This document shows positions 33,312 through 41,581 of a stretch of DNA of 52,813 bases, piece by piece. A model generated the notes under the pieces. That model made no database searches. It was not told the DNA's origin and worked only from the letters and a program-made list of their open reading frames with translations. This stretch comes from Cyanobium sp. Morenito 9A2 (GTDB lineage: Bacteria; Cyanobacteriota; Cyanobacteriia; PCC-6307; Cyanobiaceae), in contig NZ_JAGQBJ010000016.1 in the NCBI RefSeq assembly GCF_024345575.1, positions 1 through 52,813 on the forward strand. The letters run 5' to 3'. Each line of letters begins with the position of its first letter. The first letter of the stretch is position 1. A program made the translations under genes and the position numbers.

Positions 33312-33554
33312 TCAACAGCAAAGGGCTGCAGGGCGGACCACCGGACGGATGCTGCTGACGGCAGCACTGGGGCCGCGGCGCATTCGCACCCGAACCGTGC
33401 AATGGGCCGGCCCCAGGTGTTCGATCAGGGCCTCGCGGGCTTCGTGCTGCAGCTCCTCGAGGGTGGGCGCGCTGATGTGGATGGGCAGGGTTTCGGCCTG
33501 GGCTTCCAGGTGGCCGGGACGCTCAGCCTCCAGGCGGAACACGACCTCACGCAT
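33312..33554 (-). CDS. HicB-like small protein
   Basis: An 80-residue protein with the HicB/UPF0150 partial RNase-H-like fold: MREVVFRLEAERPGHLEAQ, then LPIHISAPTLEELQHEAREAL. Such proteins are antitoxins when paired with HicA, but no HicA-like frame is adjacent, so it may be an orphan. Start ATG 33554 is preceded by a strong AAGGAGATA. The last 20 residues are unlike the family. Confidence 0.72.
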   Translation of the reverse strand: MREVVFRLEAERPGHLEAQAETLPIHISAPTLEELQHEAREALIEHLGPAHCTVRVRMRRGPSAAVSSIRPVVRPAALCC

Positions 33555-33660
33555 GCGGGGTATCTCCTTCTTTCCGGCTCCATCCTTGGCCCGCTGAGGC
33601 GTTCCAGCAGGTGCGGCCGGATACGGGGAACCGGTCCTGCGGGCACCTGTCGCTGCATGG

Positions 33661-34227
33661 TCAGGCGAGCCAGTCCCGCCCAGCTGCCAGCCGGCCTGCT
33701 TCCTGAACCGCCTCGATGCAGCGCTTGGCACGCCGTTTGAGGTCGTCTTGGCCCTGGGCCCGCAGCAGGTAGGCCTCCATTGCTTCTGGGGTTTCGATCA
33801 CCGTCAGCAGCCCACTGGTGCGCTCACCGATGGCGGGATCGTTCAACAGACGGCTCACCAGGTTCAGCTCCCAGAGTTGCGCTCCCATGCCGCCGGCCTG
33901 GAACAGCTGCTGGTGCAGCACATTCAGGCAGCTCGCCTTGAGCGCATCCAGCTGGCCGGGCTTGAGGCGGCGGCTGTTGGGCAGGTCTTCTGCGGGGCCG
34001 GCGGGGATCGCTGCGCGCCGGCCGATGGGCTCCTCCCCTCCCTGCTCGACACTCCAGCTCAGGCCGGTGCCGGGCAACCCCACCGTGGTGCGCGCTCCAC
34101 CGGAGCGAGATACGGGGATGTTGAAGGAGGCCCCAGGGCCACCGAGCGAGATCGAGCTGAGGCCGGATTTGGAGAAGTTGAAGCGCAGAGGCCCCAGGCG
34201 GGCGCTGCGGCGGAAGCGGAAGGGCAT
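33661..34227 (-). CDS. DUF4236 domain protein
   Basis: A 188-residue protein. The first 55 residues are a DUF4236 domain: FRFRRSARLGPLRFNFSKSG, then LSSISLGGPGASFNIPVSR and TTVGLPGTGLSW. The C-terminal helical region (residues 90-188) is unassigned. The domain is of unknown role and occurs in phage, island and chromosomal contexts. Start ATG 34227 chosen because it begins the domain; the open frame runs 29 codons further upstream. It is divergent from the defence operon at 34455. Confidence 0.8.
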   Translation of the reverse strand: MPFRFRRSARLGPLRFNFSKSGLSSISLGGPGASFNIPVSRSGGARTTVGLPGTGLSWSVEQGGEEPIGRRAAIPAGPAEDLPNSRRLKPGQLDALKASCLNVLHQQLFQAGGMGAQLWELNLVSRLLNDPAIGERTSGLLTVIETPEAMEAYLLRAQGQDDLKRRAKRCIEAVQEAGRLAAGRDWLA

Positions 34228-34454
34228 GGGAGCGCACTGGCTCAGGGGCCAGGGTGTAGGCCGATCTTGACTCCTCCTGCCTGGGCTGCGGTGTTTCTCT
34301 CCTGGATACCCCAATTCGGCCGCGGTCCGGTCAAACTGCGCGCTAGTCGCTTCCTTAGCGTGCGCGTTACCAGTGCCTGCCTGGTTCTTCGCATGAACGG
34401 AAGGATCTTGCTGGCAAACGAGGCTGACAGTGCCCGGACGGCCCTGATGAGCCG

Positions 34455-37400
34455 ATGACCCGCCTGGAAGACCTCAAACCCGACGCCCTCGTCAAGGGCC
34501 TGGTTGGCAAGGAGGCCGTGCGGCTGATCAGCGTCCAGCGGATGGGGGACATGGCTTGCCAGGTCTTCTATCGGGGCCAGGACGGGAGCACAGGCGACAC
34601 GATCGTGTTCCGCAGCAGCGAGGCCGATCTGGAGCTGGTCTCCGGTGGCCGCAAGTGGAGCTTCGAGGGGGACGGCGAGCTGTTCCGACTGGTCTCGGAG
34701 GCCGAACGCATCCGGCTGGCCTACCTGTTCGATCCCTACGTGGCGGTGAGCAGCAGCGCCATCGACCCGCTGCCCCATCAGATCAGCGCGGTCTACGAGC
34801 ACATGCTCCCCAGGCAGCCGATGCGCTTCCTGCTCGCCGACGATCCCGGTGCGGGCAAAACGATCATGGCCGGCCTGCTGATCAAGGAGCTACTCATCCG
34901 GGGCGAACTGGAGCGCTGCCTGATCGTGGCCCCGGGCTCGCTCACGGAGCAGTGGCAGGACGAGCTCAAGGAGAAGTTCGAGCTGCAGTTTGAGCTGCTC
35001 ACCCGTGACCTGATCAATGCCACCGGCCTGGGCAACCCGTTTGCGGAGCGGCCTTTGCTGATCGCACGGATGGATCAGCTCTCGCGTGATCAGGAGCTGC
35101 AGACCCGGCTGGAGCAGGCGCCCGAGTGGGACCTGGTGGTGTTCGATGAATCCCACCGCATGAGCACCCACTACTTCGGCAGTGAGGTGAAGCGGACCAA
35201 GCGCTACGACATGGGCAAGCGGGTGGGCAACCACGCCCGCAACCTGCTGCTGATGACAGCGACGCCGCACAACGGCAAGGATGAGGACTTCCAGCTGTTC
35301 ATGGCATTGCTGGATGAGGACCGCTTCGCGGGACAGCAGAAGGACGCCGTGCATCGCAGCGACCCCACTGACCTGATGCGCCGGCTGGTGAAGGAAGACC
35401 TCTACACCTTCGCCGGCACCAAGCTGTTCCCCGAGCGCCGCAGCTACACCGCCGAATACGAGCTCTCGGAACCAGAGAAGGTGCTCTACGAGAAGGTGAC
35501 CGAATACGTGCGCGAGGAGATGAACCGCGCCGACCGCAACGCCCAGGCCGAGGGAGGGGGCAAGAAGCGGGTGAACGTGGGCTTCGCTCTGATGACCCTG
35601 CAACGGCGCCTGGCCAGCTCCCCATTCGCAATCCATCGCTCGCTCGAACGGCGGCGGGAGCGGCTGGAGAGCCGGCTTAAGGAAGAACGGCTGCTGCTGG
35701 AGGGCCGCGAGGCGGGCAGCAAGCTGCTCCTCGATGCCAAGTACGCGCCCGGCGCCATCAGTGACGACGACATCGCCGAGCTCTATGAGGAAGACACCGC
35801 CAGCGAAGTGGAAGCCACCGAGGAGGCCTTCACCGACAACGCCACCACCGCCCAGACCCTGGCCGAGCTGGAGCTGGAGATCGAAACCCTCAAGGGCCTG
35901 GAGAAGCTGAGCAAGAAGGTGGTGGATCAACGCTGCGACGCCAAGTGGAGCGAACTTGATCGGATCCTTGATGACGAGCAGATGCGCGAGCCCAACGGGG
36001 GGCGCCGCAAGCTGGTGCTGTTCACCGAGTTCAAGGACACCCTTACCGATCTGGCAATCAAGATCCGCGATCGGCTCGGGCGGCCAGAGGCGGTGGTGGA
36101 GATCCACGGCGGGGTGCCGCGCGACAAACGCCGCCAGATCGTGCATGCGTTCATGAACGACCCCCAGGTGGTGGTGCTCCTCGCCAACGACGCCGCCGGG
36201 GAAGGGGTGAACCTCCAGCGGGCCCATCTGATGGTGAATTACGACCTCCCTTGGAATCCCAACCGATTGGAGCAGCGCTTCGGGCGCATCCACCGGATCG
36301 GCCAGAAGGAGGTGTGCCATCTCTGGAACCTGCTGGCCAAGGACACCCGCGAAGGAGATGTGTACATCCAGTTGCTCCACAAGTTGGAGATCGCCCGCGA
36401 AGCTTTGGGCGACAAGGTGTTCGACGTGCTGGGGCAGTTGTTCTCCGGTCGCTCACTGCGGGATCTGCTGATGGATGCCGTGCGCTACAACCAGCAACCC
36501 GAACGGCAGCTTCAGATGGAGCTGGAGATCGAGGGGGCCGTGAACCAGGACCACCTGCGGCAGTTGCTCAATGAGCGGGCCCTGGTGCAGCAGGGCATGG
36601 ATGTCCACAAGGTGGAGCTGCTGCGCCAGCAGATGGAGCGGGCGATGGCACGCCGCATCCACCCCCACTACGTTCACGACTTCTTCATCGAGGCGTTCCG
36701 GCGGCTCGGCGGCAAGGTGTTCGAGCGGGAGAAGGGCCGCTACGAGATCACCTACGTGCCGCCGCTGCTGCTTGATCGCAACCAGCAGATCGGCTTCGGG
36801 GTGCCGGTGCAGGCCCGCTATGAGCGGATCTGCTTCGAGAAGGAGCAGGTGGGCGAAAGCCCACGGGCGGAGCTGGTGAGCCCGGGGCATCCGCTGCTGG
36901 AGGCCTGCCTCTCCCTGGTGCTGGAGCGAGATGGCGCCGTGCTCGGCCAGGGAGCGGTGCTAGTGGATGAACGCGATCTCGGAATCGAACCCCGGATGCT
37001 GTTCTGTCTGGAGCACGGGCTGCAGGACGGCCGCCGCAACCGGCATGGTCAGCAGCAACTGATTTCGAATCGGCTGCAGTTCCTGGAGATCAACCGCCAG
37101 GGCGAAGTGGCGATCGCCGGCTCAGCGCCCTATCTCGACTATAGGCCCTTGAAGGATGGCGAACGGCAGCAGATCGAAGGGGTGCTGGGTGAGAGTTGGC
37201 TGGCCCAGGACTGGGACCAGTTGGTGATCACCCAGGCCCTCACCACCTTGGTGCCCGAGCACCTCGAAGAGGTGAAAGGCGAACGGCTGGAGCGGATCGC
37301 CAAGGCGGGCCAGGAGATCCAGTCGCGGATGCAGCGGGAGATCAACCACTGGTACCGCCGCTACGAGGAGCTGAAGCTGCAAGAGTCGGCTGGCAAGCAG

Positions 37401-37979
37401 GTACGGCTGCCGGCCCAGGTGGCTAAGGAGCGCTACGAGTTGCTGGTGGCCCGGCTGGAGAAGCGCAAGGCCCAACTGGCGTTGGAAGCTCAGATCAGCG
37501 CCAAGGTGCCGATCCTCAAGGGCGGCACTCTGGTGATCCCCGTGGGCTTGCTGCTGGCGGCAAGCACAACTGGGTCTGAAGCCGGGCCCGATGCCGCCGC
37601 CCGCAAGCGGGTGGAGCTTCTGGCGATGAACGCGGTGTTTGAGGCCGAGAAGGCGATGGGGCGGATGCCGAGGGATGTGAGCGCACAGCGGGGTCTCGGC
37701 TACGACATCGAATCGATCGACGCAGACAGAAACCTGTTCTTCATCGAGGTGAAGGGCCGCGTCGGCGGGGCTGACTCGGTGACACTCACGATCAACGAGG
37801 TGAACACCGGCCGCAACTCGCCCCACCGTTTCCGGCTGGCCCTGGTGTCCGTAAACGGGGATCAGGCTGCAGCGCCGGTGTACGTGAGCGGCATCGACTG
37901 GGGTGTGCCTGGCTTCGGCGACACCCAGATCACCAAGAACCTGCAGCAACTTCTGGCGGCAGGGAGGCCACCCCATTGA
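34455..37979 (+). CDS. SNF2-family helicase with C-terminal DUF3883
   Basis: A 1174-residue superfamily 2 ATPase. Residues 1-90 form an N-terminal beta-rich module, then Walker A DDPGAGKT (K135), DEAH-box variant DESH (231-234), TATPHNGKDEDF, and a C-terminal helicase lobe ending with the QRFGRIHRIGQ arginine-finger motif near residue 605. The last 130 residues carry a DUF3883 module (RKRVELLAMNAVFEAEKAMG; LFFIEVKGRVGGAD), often linked to nuclease-like functions. It resembles SNF2 helicases of DISARM-like systems. A 227-bp upstream gap contains a hairpin (34338-34365) and presumably the operon promoter. Confidence 0.9.
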   Translation: MTRLEDLKPDALVKGLVGKEAVRLISVQRMGDMACQVFYRGQDGSTGDTIVFRSSEADLELVSGGRKWSFEGDGELFRLVSEAERIRLAYLFDPYVAVSSSAIDPLPHQISAVYEHMLPRQPMRFLLADDPGAGKTIMAGLLIKELLIRGELERCLIVAPGSLTEQWQDELKEKFELQFELLTRDLINATGLGNPFAERPLLIARMDQLSRDQELQTRLEQAPEWDLVVFDESHRMSTHYFGSEVKRTKRYDMGKRVGNHARNLLLMTATPHNGKDEDFQLFMALLDEDRFAGQQKDAVHRSDPTDLMRRLVKEDLYTFAGTKLFPERRSYTAEYELSEPEKVLYEKVTEYVREEMNRADRNAQAEGGGKKRVNVGFALMTLQRRLASSPFAIHRSLERRRERLESRLKEERLLLEGREAGSKLLLDAKYAPGAISDDDIAELYEEDTASEVEATEEAFTDNATTAQTLAELELEIETLKGLEKLSKKVVDQRCDAKWSELDRILDDEQMREPNGGRRKLVLFTEFKDTLTDLAIKIRDRLGRPEAVVEIHGGVPRDKRRQIVHAFMNDPQVVVLLANDAAGEGVNLQRAHLMVNYDLPWNPNRLEQRFGRIHRIGQKEVCHLWNLLAKDTREGDVYIQLLHKLEIAREALGDKVFDVLGQLFSGRSLRDLLMDAVRYNQQPERQLQMELEIEGAVNQDHLRQLLNERALVQQGMDVHKVELLRQQMERAMARRIHPHYVHDFFIEAFRRLGGKVFEREKGRYEITYVPPLLLDRNQQIGFGVPVQARYERICFEKEQVGESPRAELVSPGHPLLEACLSLVLERDGAVLGQGAVLVDERDLGIEPRMLFCLEHGLQDGRRNRHGQQQLISNRLQFLEINRQGEVAIAGSAPYLDYRPLKDGERQQIEGVLGESWLAQDWDQLVITQALTTLVPEHLEEVKGERLERIAKAGQEIQSRMQREINHWYRRYEELKLQESAGKQVRLPAQVAKERYELLVARLEKRKAQLALEAQISAKVPILKGGTLVIPVGLLLAASTTGSEAGPDAAARKRVELLAMNAVFEAEKAMGRMPRDVSAQRGLGYDIESIDADRNLFFIEVKGRVGGADSVTLTINEVNTGRNSPHRFRLALVSVNGDQAAAPVYVSGIDWGVPGFGDTQITKNLQQLLAAGRPPH

Positions 37980-38028
37980 CGGCAGGTGCCATGCTGACCC
38001 AAGAGTCCGACTTCAGGAGGCCCAAACC

Positions 38029-38259
38029 ATGAAAGTGACCGTTGAGCTTTCAGATACGGAGATGGCCGAAATCCTGGACCTCACTGGAGAGCGCAAGAAG
38101 GGGCCCGCCATCCGCCGTCTGATGGAGGAGGCCCTGCAGCAGCGCCGTCGCGCCCAGATCGCCCAGCGCTTCCTCAGCGGCGAGTGGGGCGTGGAGCTGG
38201 AGAGCTACGAGGCCGACCAGGAGCGCGAGCGCCAGCGGGATCAGGAGCTCGCCTCATGA
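38029..38259 (+). CDS. Ribbon-helix-helix antitoxin (VapB-like)
   Basis: A 76-residue protein. MKVTVELSDTEMAEILDLTG with GPAIRRLMEEALQQRR is the short beta strand plus two-helix pattern of ribbon-helix-helix antitoxins, followed by an acidic C-terminal tail (QERERQRDQELA) suited to masking a PIN toxin. The start ATG 38029 is preceded by AGGAGG. It ends with an ATGA overlap with the toxin gene. The pair sits inside the defence operon between the helicase and the methyltransferase. Confidence 0.85.
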   Translation: MKVTVELSDTEMAEILDLTGERKKGPAIRRLMEEALQQRRRAQIAQRFLSGEWGVELESYEADQERERQRDQELAS

Positions 38260-38660
38260 CCATGCTGCTCGACACCAGCCTCTGGATCGACTTCACCCGT
38301 GTCCGCAGCCCGGCCCCGCTGAAGCAGTTCATTGCGCCCTTTGTGCTGGATCCGGAGGCCCACCTGGCCGAACCGGTGCGCTTCGAGCTGCTGCGATCAG
38401 CCCGGCCGCACGAGACGCGCCAACTGGAGGCCCAGTTCGCCACCCTGCCCACGCTTCCCACTCCGGCGGATCTGTGGCAGCGGGCGATCGACCTGGGCCA
38501 GGGCTGCCGCCAGATCGGCCGCACCGTGCTCAGCCTGGATCTGCTGGTGGCCGCCGTGGCCCTGCACCACAACGCCGTGTTGGTGAGCTTCGACGCCGAC
38601 TTCGAGGCCATCGCCTCGGTGAGTGAGCTGCGCCTGCAACGCCTTGAACGCCCCGTCTGA
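38256..38660 (+). CDS. PIN-domain ribonuclease toxin (VapC-like)
   Basis: A 134-residue PIN protein. Acidic active-site positions: D6 in MLLDTSLWIDF (with a second Asp at W-I-D), E in EPVRFELLRSA, D in SLDLLVAAVALHHNAVLVSFDADF. That is the usual VapC set for Mg-dependent RNA cleavage. Start ATG 38256 overlaps the antitoxin stop (ATGA). Its stop is five bases before the DUF1156 gene start, so the toxin-antitoxin pair is embedded in the operon and could guard against its loss or be an effector. Confidence 0.87.
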   Translation: MTMLLDTSLWIDFTRVRSPAPLKQFIAPFVLDPEAHLAEPVRFELLRSARPHETRQLEAQFATLPTLPTPADLWQRAIDLGQGCRQIGRTVLSLDLLVAAVALHHNAVLVSFDADFEAIASVSELRLQRLERPV

Positions 38661-38664
38661 ATCC

Positions 38665-41571
38665 ATGACCCCCCACCCCGTCCACCGCCGCAAGAAGCTG
38701 ATCGAGGTCGCCATCCCGCTGGAGGCGATCAATGCGGCCTCGGCTCGGGAGAAGAGCATCCGCCATGGGCACCCGAGCACCTTGCACCTGTGGTGGGCAA
38801 GGCGGCCATTGGCAGCGGCGCGGGCGGTGATCTTCTGCCAGATGGTGGACGACCCCTCGGCGGTGCCTGAAGAGTTCCCCACGGAGGACGACCAGGAGCA
38901 CGAGCGGCTGCGGCTATTCGCCCTGATCAGCGAGCTGGTGACCTGGGAGAACACCACCAACGAGCAGGTACTGAACCGGGCGCGGGCTGAGATCCGCCGT
39001 AGCTGGCGGCGAGCCTGTGCCGACAACGCCGATCACCCCGAAGCGGCTGAGCTGTTCAACCCGGAGAAGCTGCCTGGCTTCCATGACCCCTTTGCCGGGG
39101 GTGGTGCCTTGCCGCTGGAGGCGCAGCGGCTTGGGCTGGAGGCCTACGCCAGCGATCTGAACCCGGTGGCGGTGCTGATCAACAAGGCAATGATCGAGAT
39201 ACCGCCGAAGTTTGCCGGGCTGCCGCCGGTGAATCCGGACAGCCGTCGCAACTTTGATGTTCGGCAATGGAAGGGAGCCCAGGGGTTGGCAGACGATGTG
39301 CGCTACTACGGACAGTGGATGCGCGACGAGGCGGAGAAGCGCATCGGCCACCTGTATCCGAAGGTGGAGGTGACGGCCGAGATGGCGAAGGAACGGCCCG
39401 ACCTGAAGCCTTACATGGGCAAGAAGCTCACCGTGATCGCCTGGCTCTGGGCCCGCACGGTGAAGAGCCCAAACCCGGCTTTTGCGCAAGTGGACGTGCC
39501 CCTGGCCTCCACCTTCATGCTCTCCACCAAGGCGGGAAAGGAGGTCTATGTGAAGCCGATAATCGAAGAAGGTGGCTATCGCTTTGCGGTGCAGATAGGC
39601 AGGCCGGAGGATCCGGAGGCAGCGAAGAACGGCACTTCAGCAGGCAAGCGCGCAGCTTTTCGCTGCCTGATGTCAGAGACTCCACTTACCTATGAATACA
39701 TCCGCACAGAAGGACAGGCCGGCCGTATAGGCAAACGGCTGATGGCGATCGTGGCGGAAGGGAATCGCGGAAGGGTCTATTTGGCGCCAACACCAGAGAT
39801 GGAAGCCATCGCGTTGACCGCTCAGCCAAGCTGGAAACCAGAGACGCTCCTTCCCGTCAATCCGCGCGACTTCAAGACACCCAACTATGGCCTCACCACC
39901 TACAGCGACCTTTTCACCTCCCGCCAGCTTGTGGCGCTCACTACCTTCTCGGACTTGGTGCAGGATGCGCGGGAACGGGTCAAGACTGATGCGCTTGCTG
40001 CAGGGCGCGTGGATGAAGCGATGCCACTAAGTGAGGGCGGGGGTGGTGCTGGTGCTTACGCAGATGCTGTGGGGGTTTACTTGGGGATGTCGGTAAGCAA
40101 GCTCGCAGATGCACAGAGCACGCTATGCCGTTGGAAGTCTTCAATGGATCAGTCAATTGCAACATTCGGGAGGCAAGCCCTGCCGATGACATGGGATTAC
40201 TCGGAAGCAAATGTTTTTGGCGGAATGGCTGGAGATCCTCTAACTTCTCTGGGGAACATGATGCGTGTGCTTGATCATCTCCCTGCCGTGAGGCAAGGAA
40301 GCGCTATGCAGAAAACCGCGCAGGGCCAGCAGATTAGCTCTGATTGTATTGTTTCAACTGATCCTCCTTACTACGACAACATTGGCTATGCAGACCTCTC
40401 CGACTACTTTTATGTCTGGCTTCGCCGCTCACTGAAGCCGATCTTTCCTGAACTGTTCGCAACCCTGGCGGTTCCAAAGGCAGAGGAACTGGTGGCCACG
40501 CCCTACCGACACGGTGGGAAGGAAAATGCCGAAGCCTTCTTTCTTGATGGAATGACATTGGCGATGGAGCGGATCGCCATCCAGTCACATCCCGCCTTCC
40601 CCGTTACCATCTACTACGCGTTCAAACAGTCTGAAACGAAGACGGCTGCAGGCACAGCCAGCACTGGATGGGAGACTTTCTTGGCGGCAGTAATCCGCGC
40701 TGGCTTTGCTCTGTATGGCACCTGGCCGATCCGCACAGAAATGGCCAATCGCATGATCGGCGCGGATGCCAATGCCCTTGCCTCCAGTGTGGTGCTGGTC
40801 TGCCAGCGGCGTCTGGAGTCTGCCCTCACCCTTTCACGCACTGAGTTCCGCCGTCAACTGCGCCAAGAGCTGCCCAACGCCCTTAAGGAGCTGGAGCGCG
40901 CCAACATCGCTCCCGTCGATCTGGCCCAAGCCGCGATCGGACCCGGCATGGCGATCTACAGCAGCGCCAAGGCCGTGCTCAACCCCGATGACAGCCCGAT
41001 GAGCGTGCGGGAGGCCCTGATCGAGATCAACGCCGCCCTCGATGAGTACCTTTCCCAGGACGAAGGCGAGCTGGATGTCGACAGCCGCTTTGCTCTCACC
41101 TTCTTCGAGAGCTTCGGATACAGGGAGCGCGACTTCGGCGATGCGGAAGGCCTGGCCAAGGCCCGCAACTTGTCGGTGGCTGGAGTGGCCGAAGCTGGCA
41201 TCGTGCGATCTGTGGCCGGCAAAGTACGCCTGCTGCCGCGCGCGGAACTTCCAGAGGACTGGGATCCCGGAAGCGACAAGCGCCTCTGCGTGTGGGAAGC
41301 CACCCAGCAGCTCATTAAGCGATTGGAAGCCGGCGGCGAAGACAGAGCAGCCGACCTGCTGCTCCAGCTAAAGAGCATTGCTGGCCATGGTGATCTGGCA
41401 GCCAACTGCCGAGCTCTCGCCTACCGCCTCTACAACCACTGCGAAAAAACCAAGCAGGCCGAGGAAGCCCGCTCCTACAACGGTCTGGTAATCGCCTGGC
41501 CCGAGCTGGAGAAACGCGCCGCTGCGGCCTCCAGCCGTTCAACAGCCCCCCTTCAGACCACCCTGATCTGA
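38665..41571 (+). CDS. DUF1156 DNA N6-adenine methyltransferase
   Basis: A 968-residue protein. Residues 1-60 contain the DUF1156 signature (KKLIEVAIPLEAINAASARE, then HPSTLHLWWARRPLAAARAV). A Rossmann-type methyltransferase has motif I HDPFAGGGALPLEAQRLG (D141) and motif IV DPPYYDNIGYADLSDYFYVW (566-569 DPPY), typical of adenine-N6 enzymes. Long inserts separate the motifs. The C-terminal 200 residues are helical and probably make partner contacts. Annotation resources list such proteins as anti-phage-associated by context; I recall this without checking. Between VapBC-like genes and DUF499, with only 10 bases to the next start. Confidence 0.9.
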   Translation: MTPHPVHRRKKLIEVAIPLEAINAASAREKSIRHGHPSTLHLWWARRPLAAARAVIFCQMVDDPSAVPEEFPTEDDQEHERLRLFALISELVTWENTTNEQVLNRARAEIRRSWRRACADNADHPEAAELFNPEKLPGFHDPFAGGGALPLEAQRLGLEAYASDLNPVAVLINKAMIEIPPKFAGLPPVNPDSRRNFDVRQWKGAQGLADDVRYYGQWMRDEAEKRIGHLYPKVEVTAEMAKERPDLKPYMGKKLTVIAWLWARTVKSPNPAFAQVDVPLASTFMLSTKAGKEVYVKPIIEEGGYRFAVQIGRPEDPEAAKNGTSAGKRAAFRCLMSETPLTYEYIRTEGQAGRIGKRLMAIVAEGNRGRVYLAPTPEMEAIALTAQPSWKPETLLPVNPRDFKTPNYGLTTYSDLFTSRQLVALTTFSDLVQDARERVKTDALAAGRVDEAMPLSEGGGGAGAYADAVGVYLGMSVSKLADAQSTLCRWKSSMDQSIATFGRQALPMTWDYSEANVFGGMAGDPLTSLGNMMRVLDHLPAVRQGSAMQKTAQGQQISSDCIVSTDPPYYDNIGYADLSDYFYVWLRRSLKPIFPELFATLAVPKAEELVATPYRHGGKENAEAFFLDGMTLAMERIAIQSHPAFPVTIYYAFKQSETKTAAGTASTGWETFLAAVIRAGFALYGTWPIRTEMANRMIGADANALASSVVLVCQRRLESALTLSRTEFRRQLRQELPNALKELERANIAPVDLAQAAIGPGMAIYSSAKAVLNPDDSPMSVREALIEINAALDEYLSQDEGELDVDSRFALTFFESFGYRERDFGDAEGLAKARNLSVAGVAEAGIVRSVAGKVRLLPRAELPEDWDPGSDKRLCVWEATQQLIKRLEAGGEDRAADLLLQLKSIAGHGDLAANCRALAYRLYNHCEKTKQAEEARSYNGLVIAWPELEKRAAAASSRSTAPLQTTLI

Positions 41572-41581
41572 TCCCTTCCCC

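Noticed and set aside
33312-33554. A complete HicAB toxin-antitoxin pair
   Set aside because: Only the HicB-like protein is present; neither side encodes a HicA-like double-stranded RNA-binding toxin.
34890-36380. A 496-codon open frame antisense to the helicase
   Set aside because: High-GC codon bias leaves long antisense frames open. The frame is low-complexity, has no domain, and the sense frame has clear helicase motifs.
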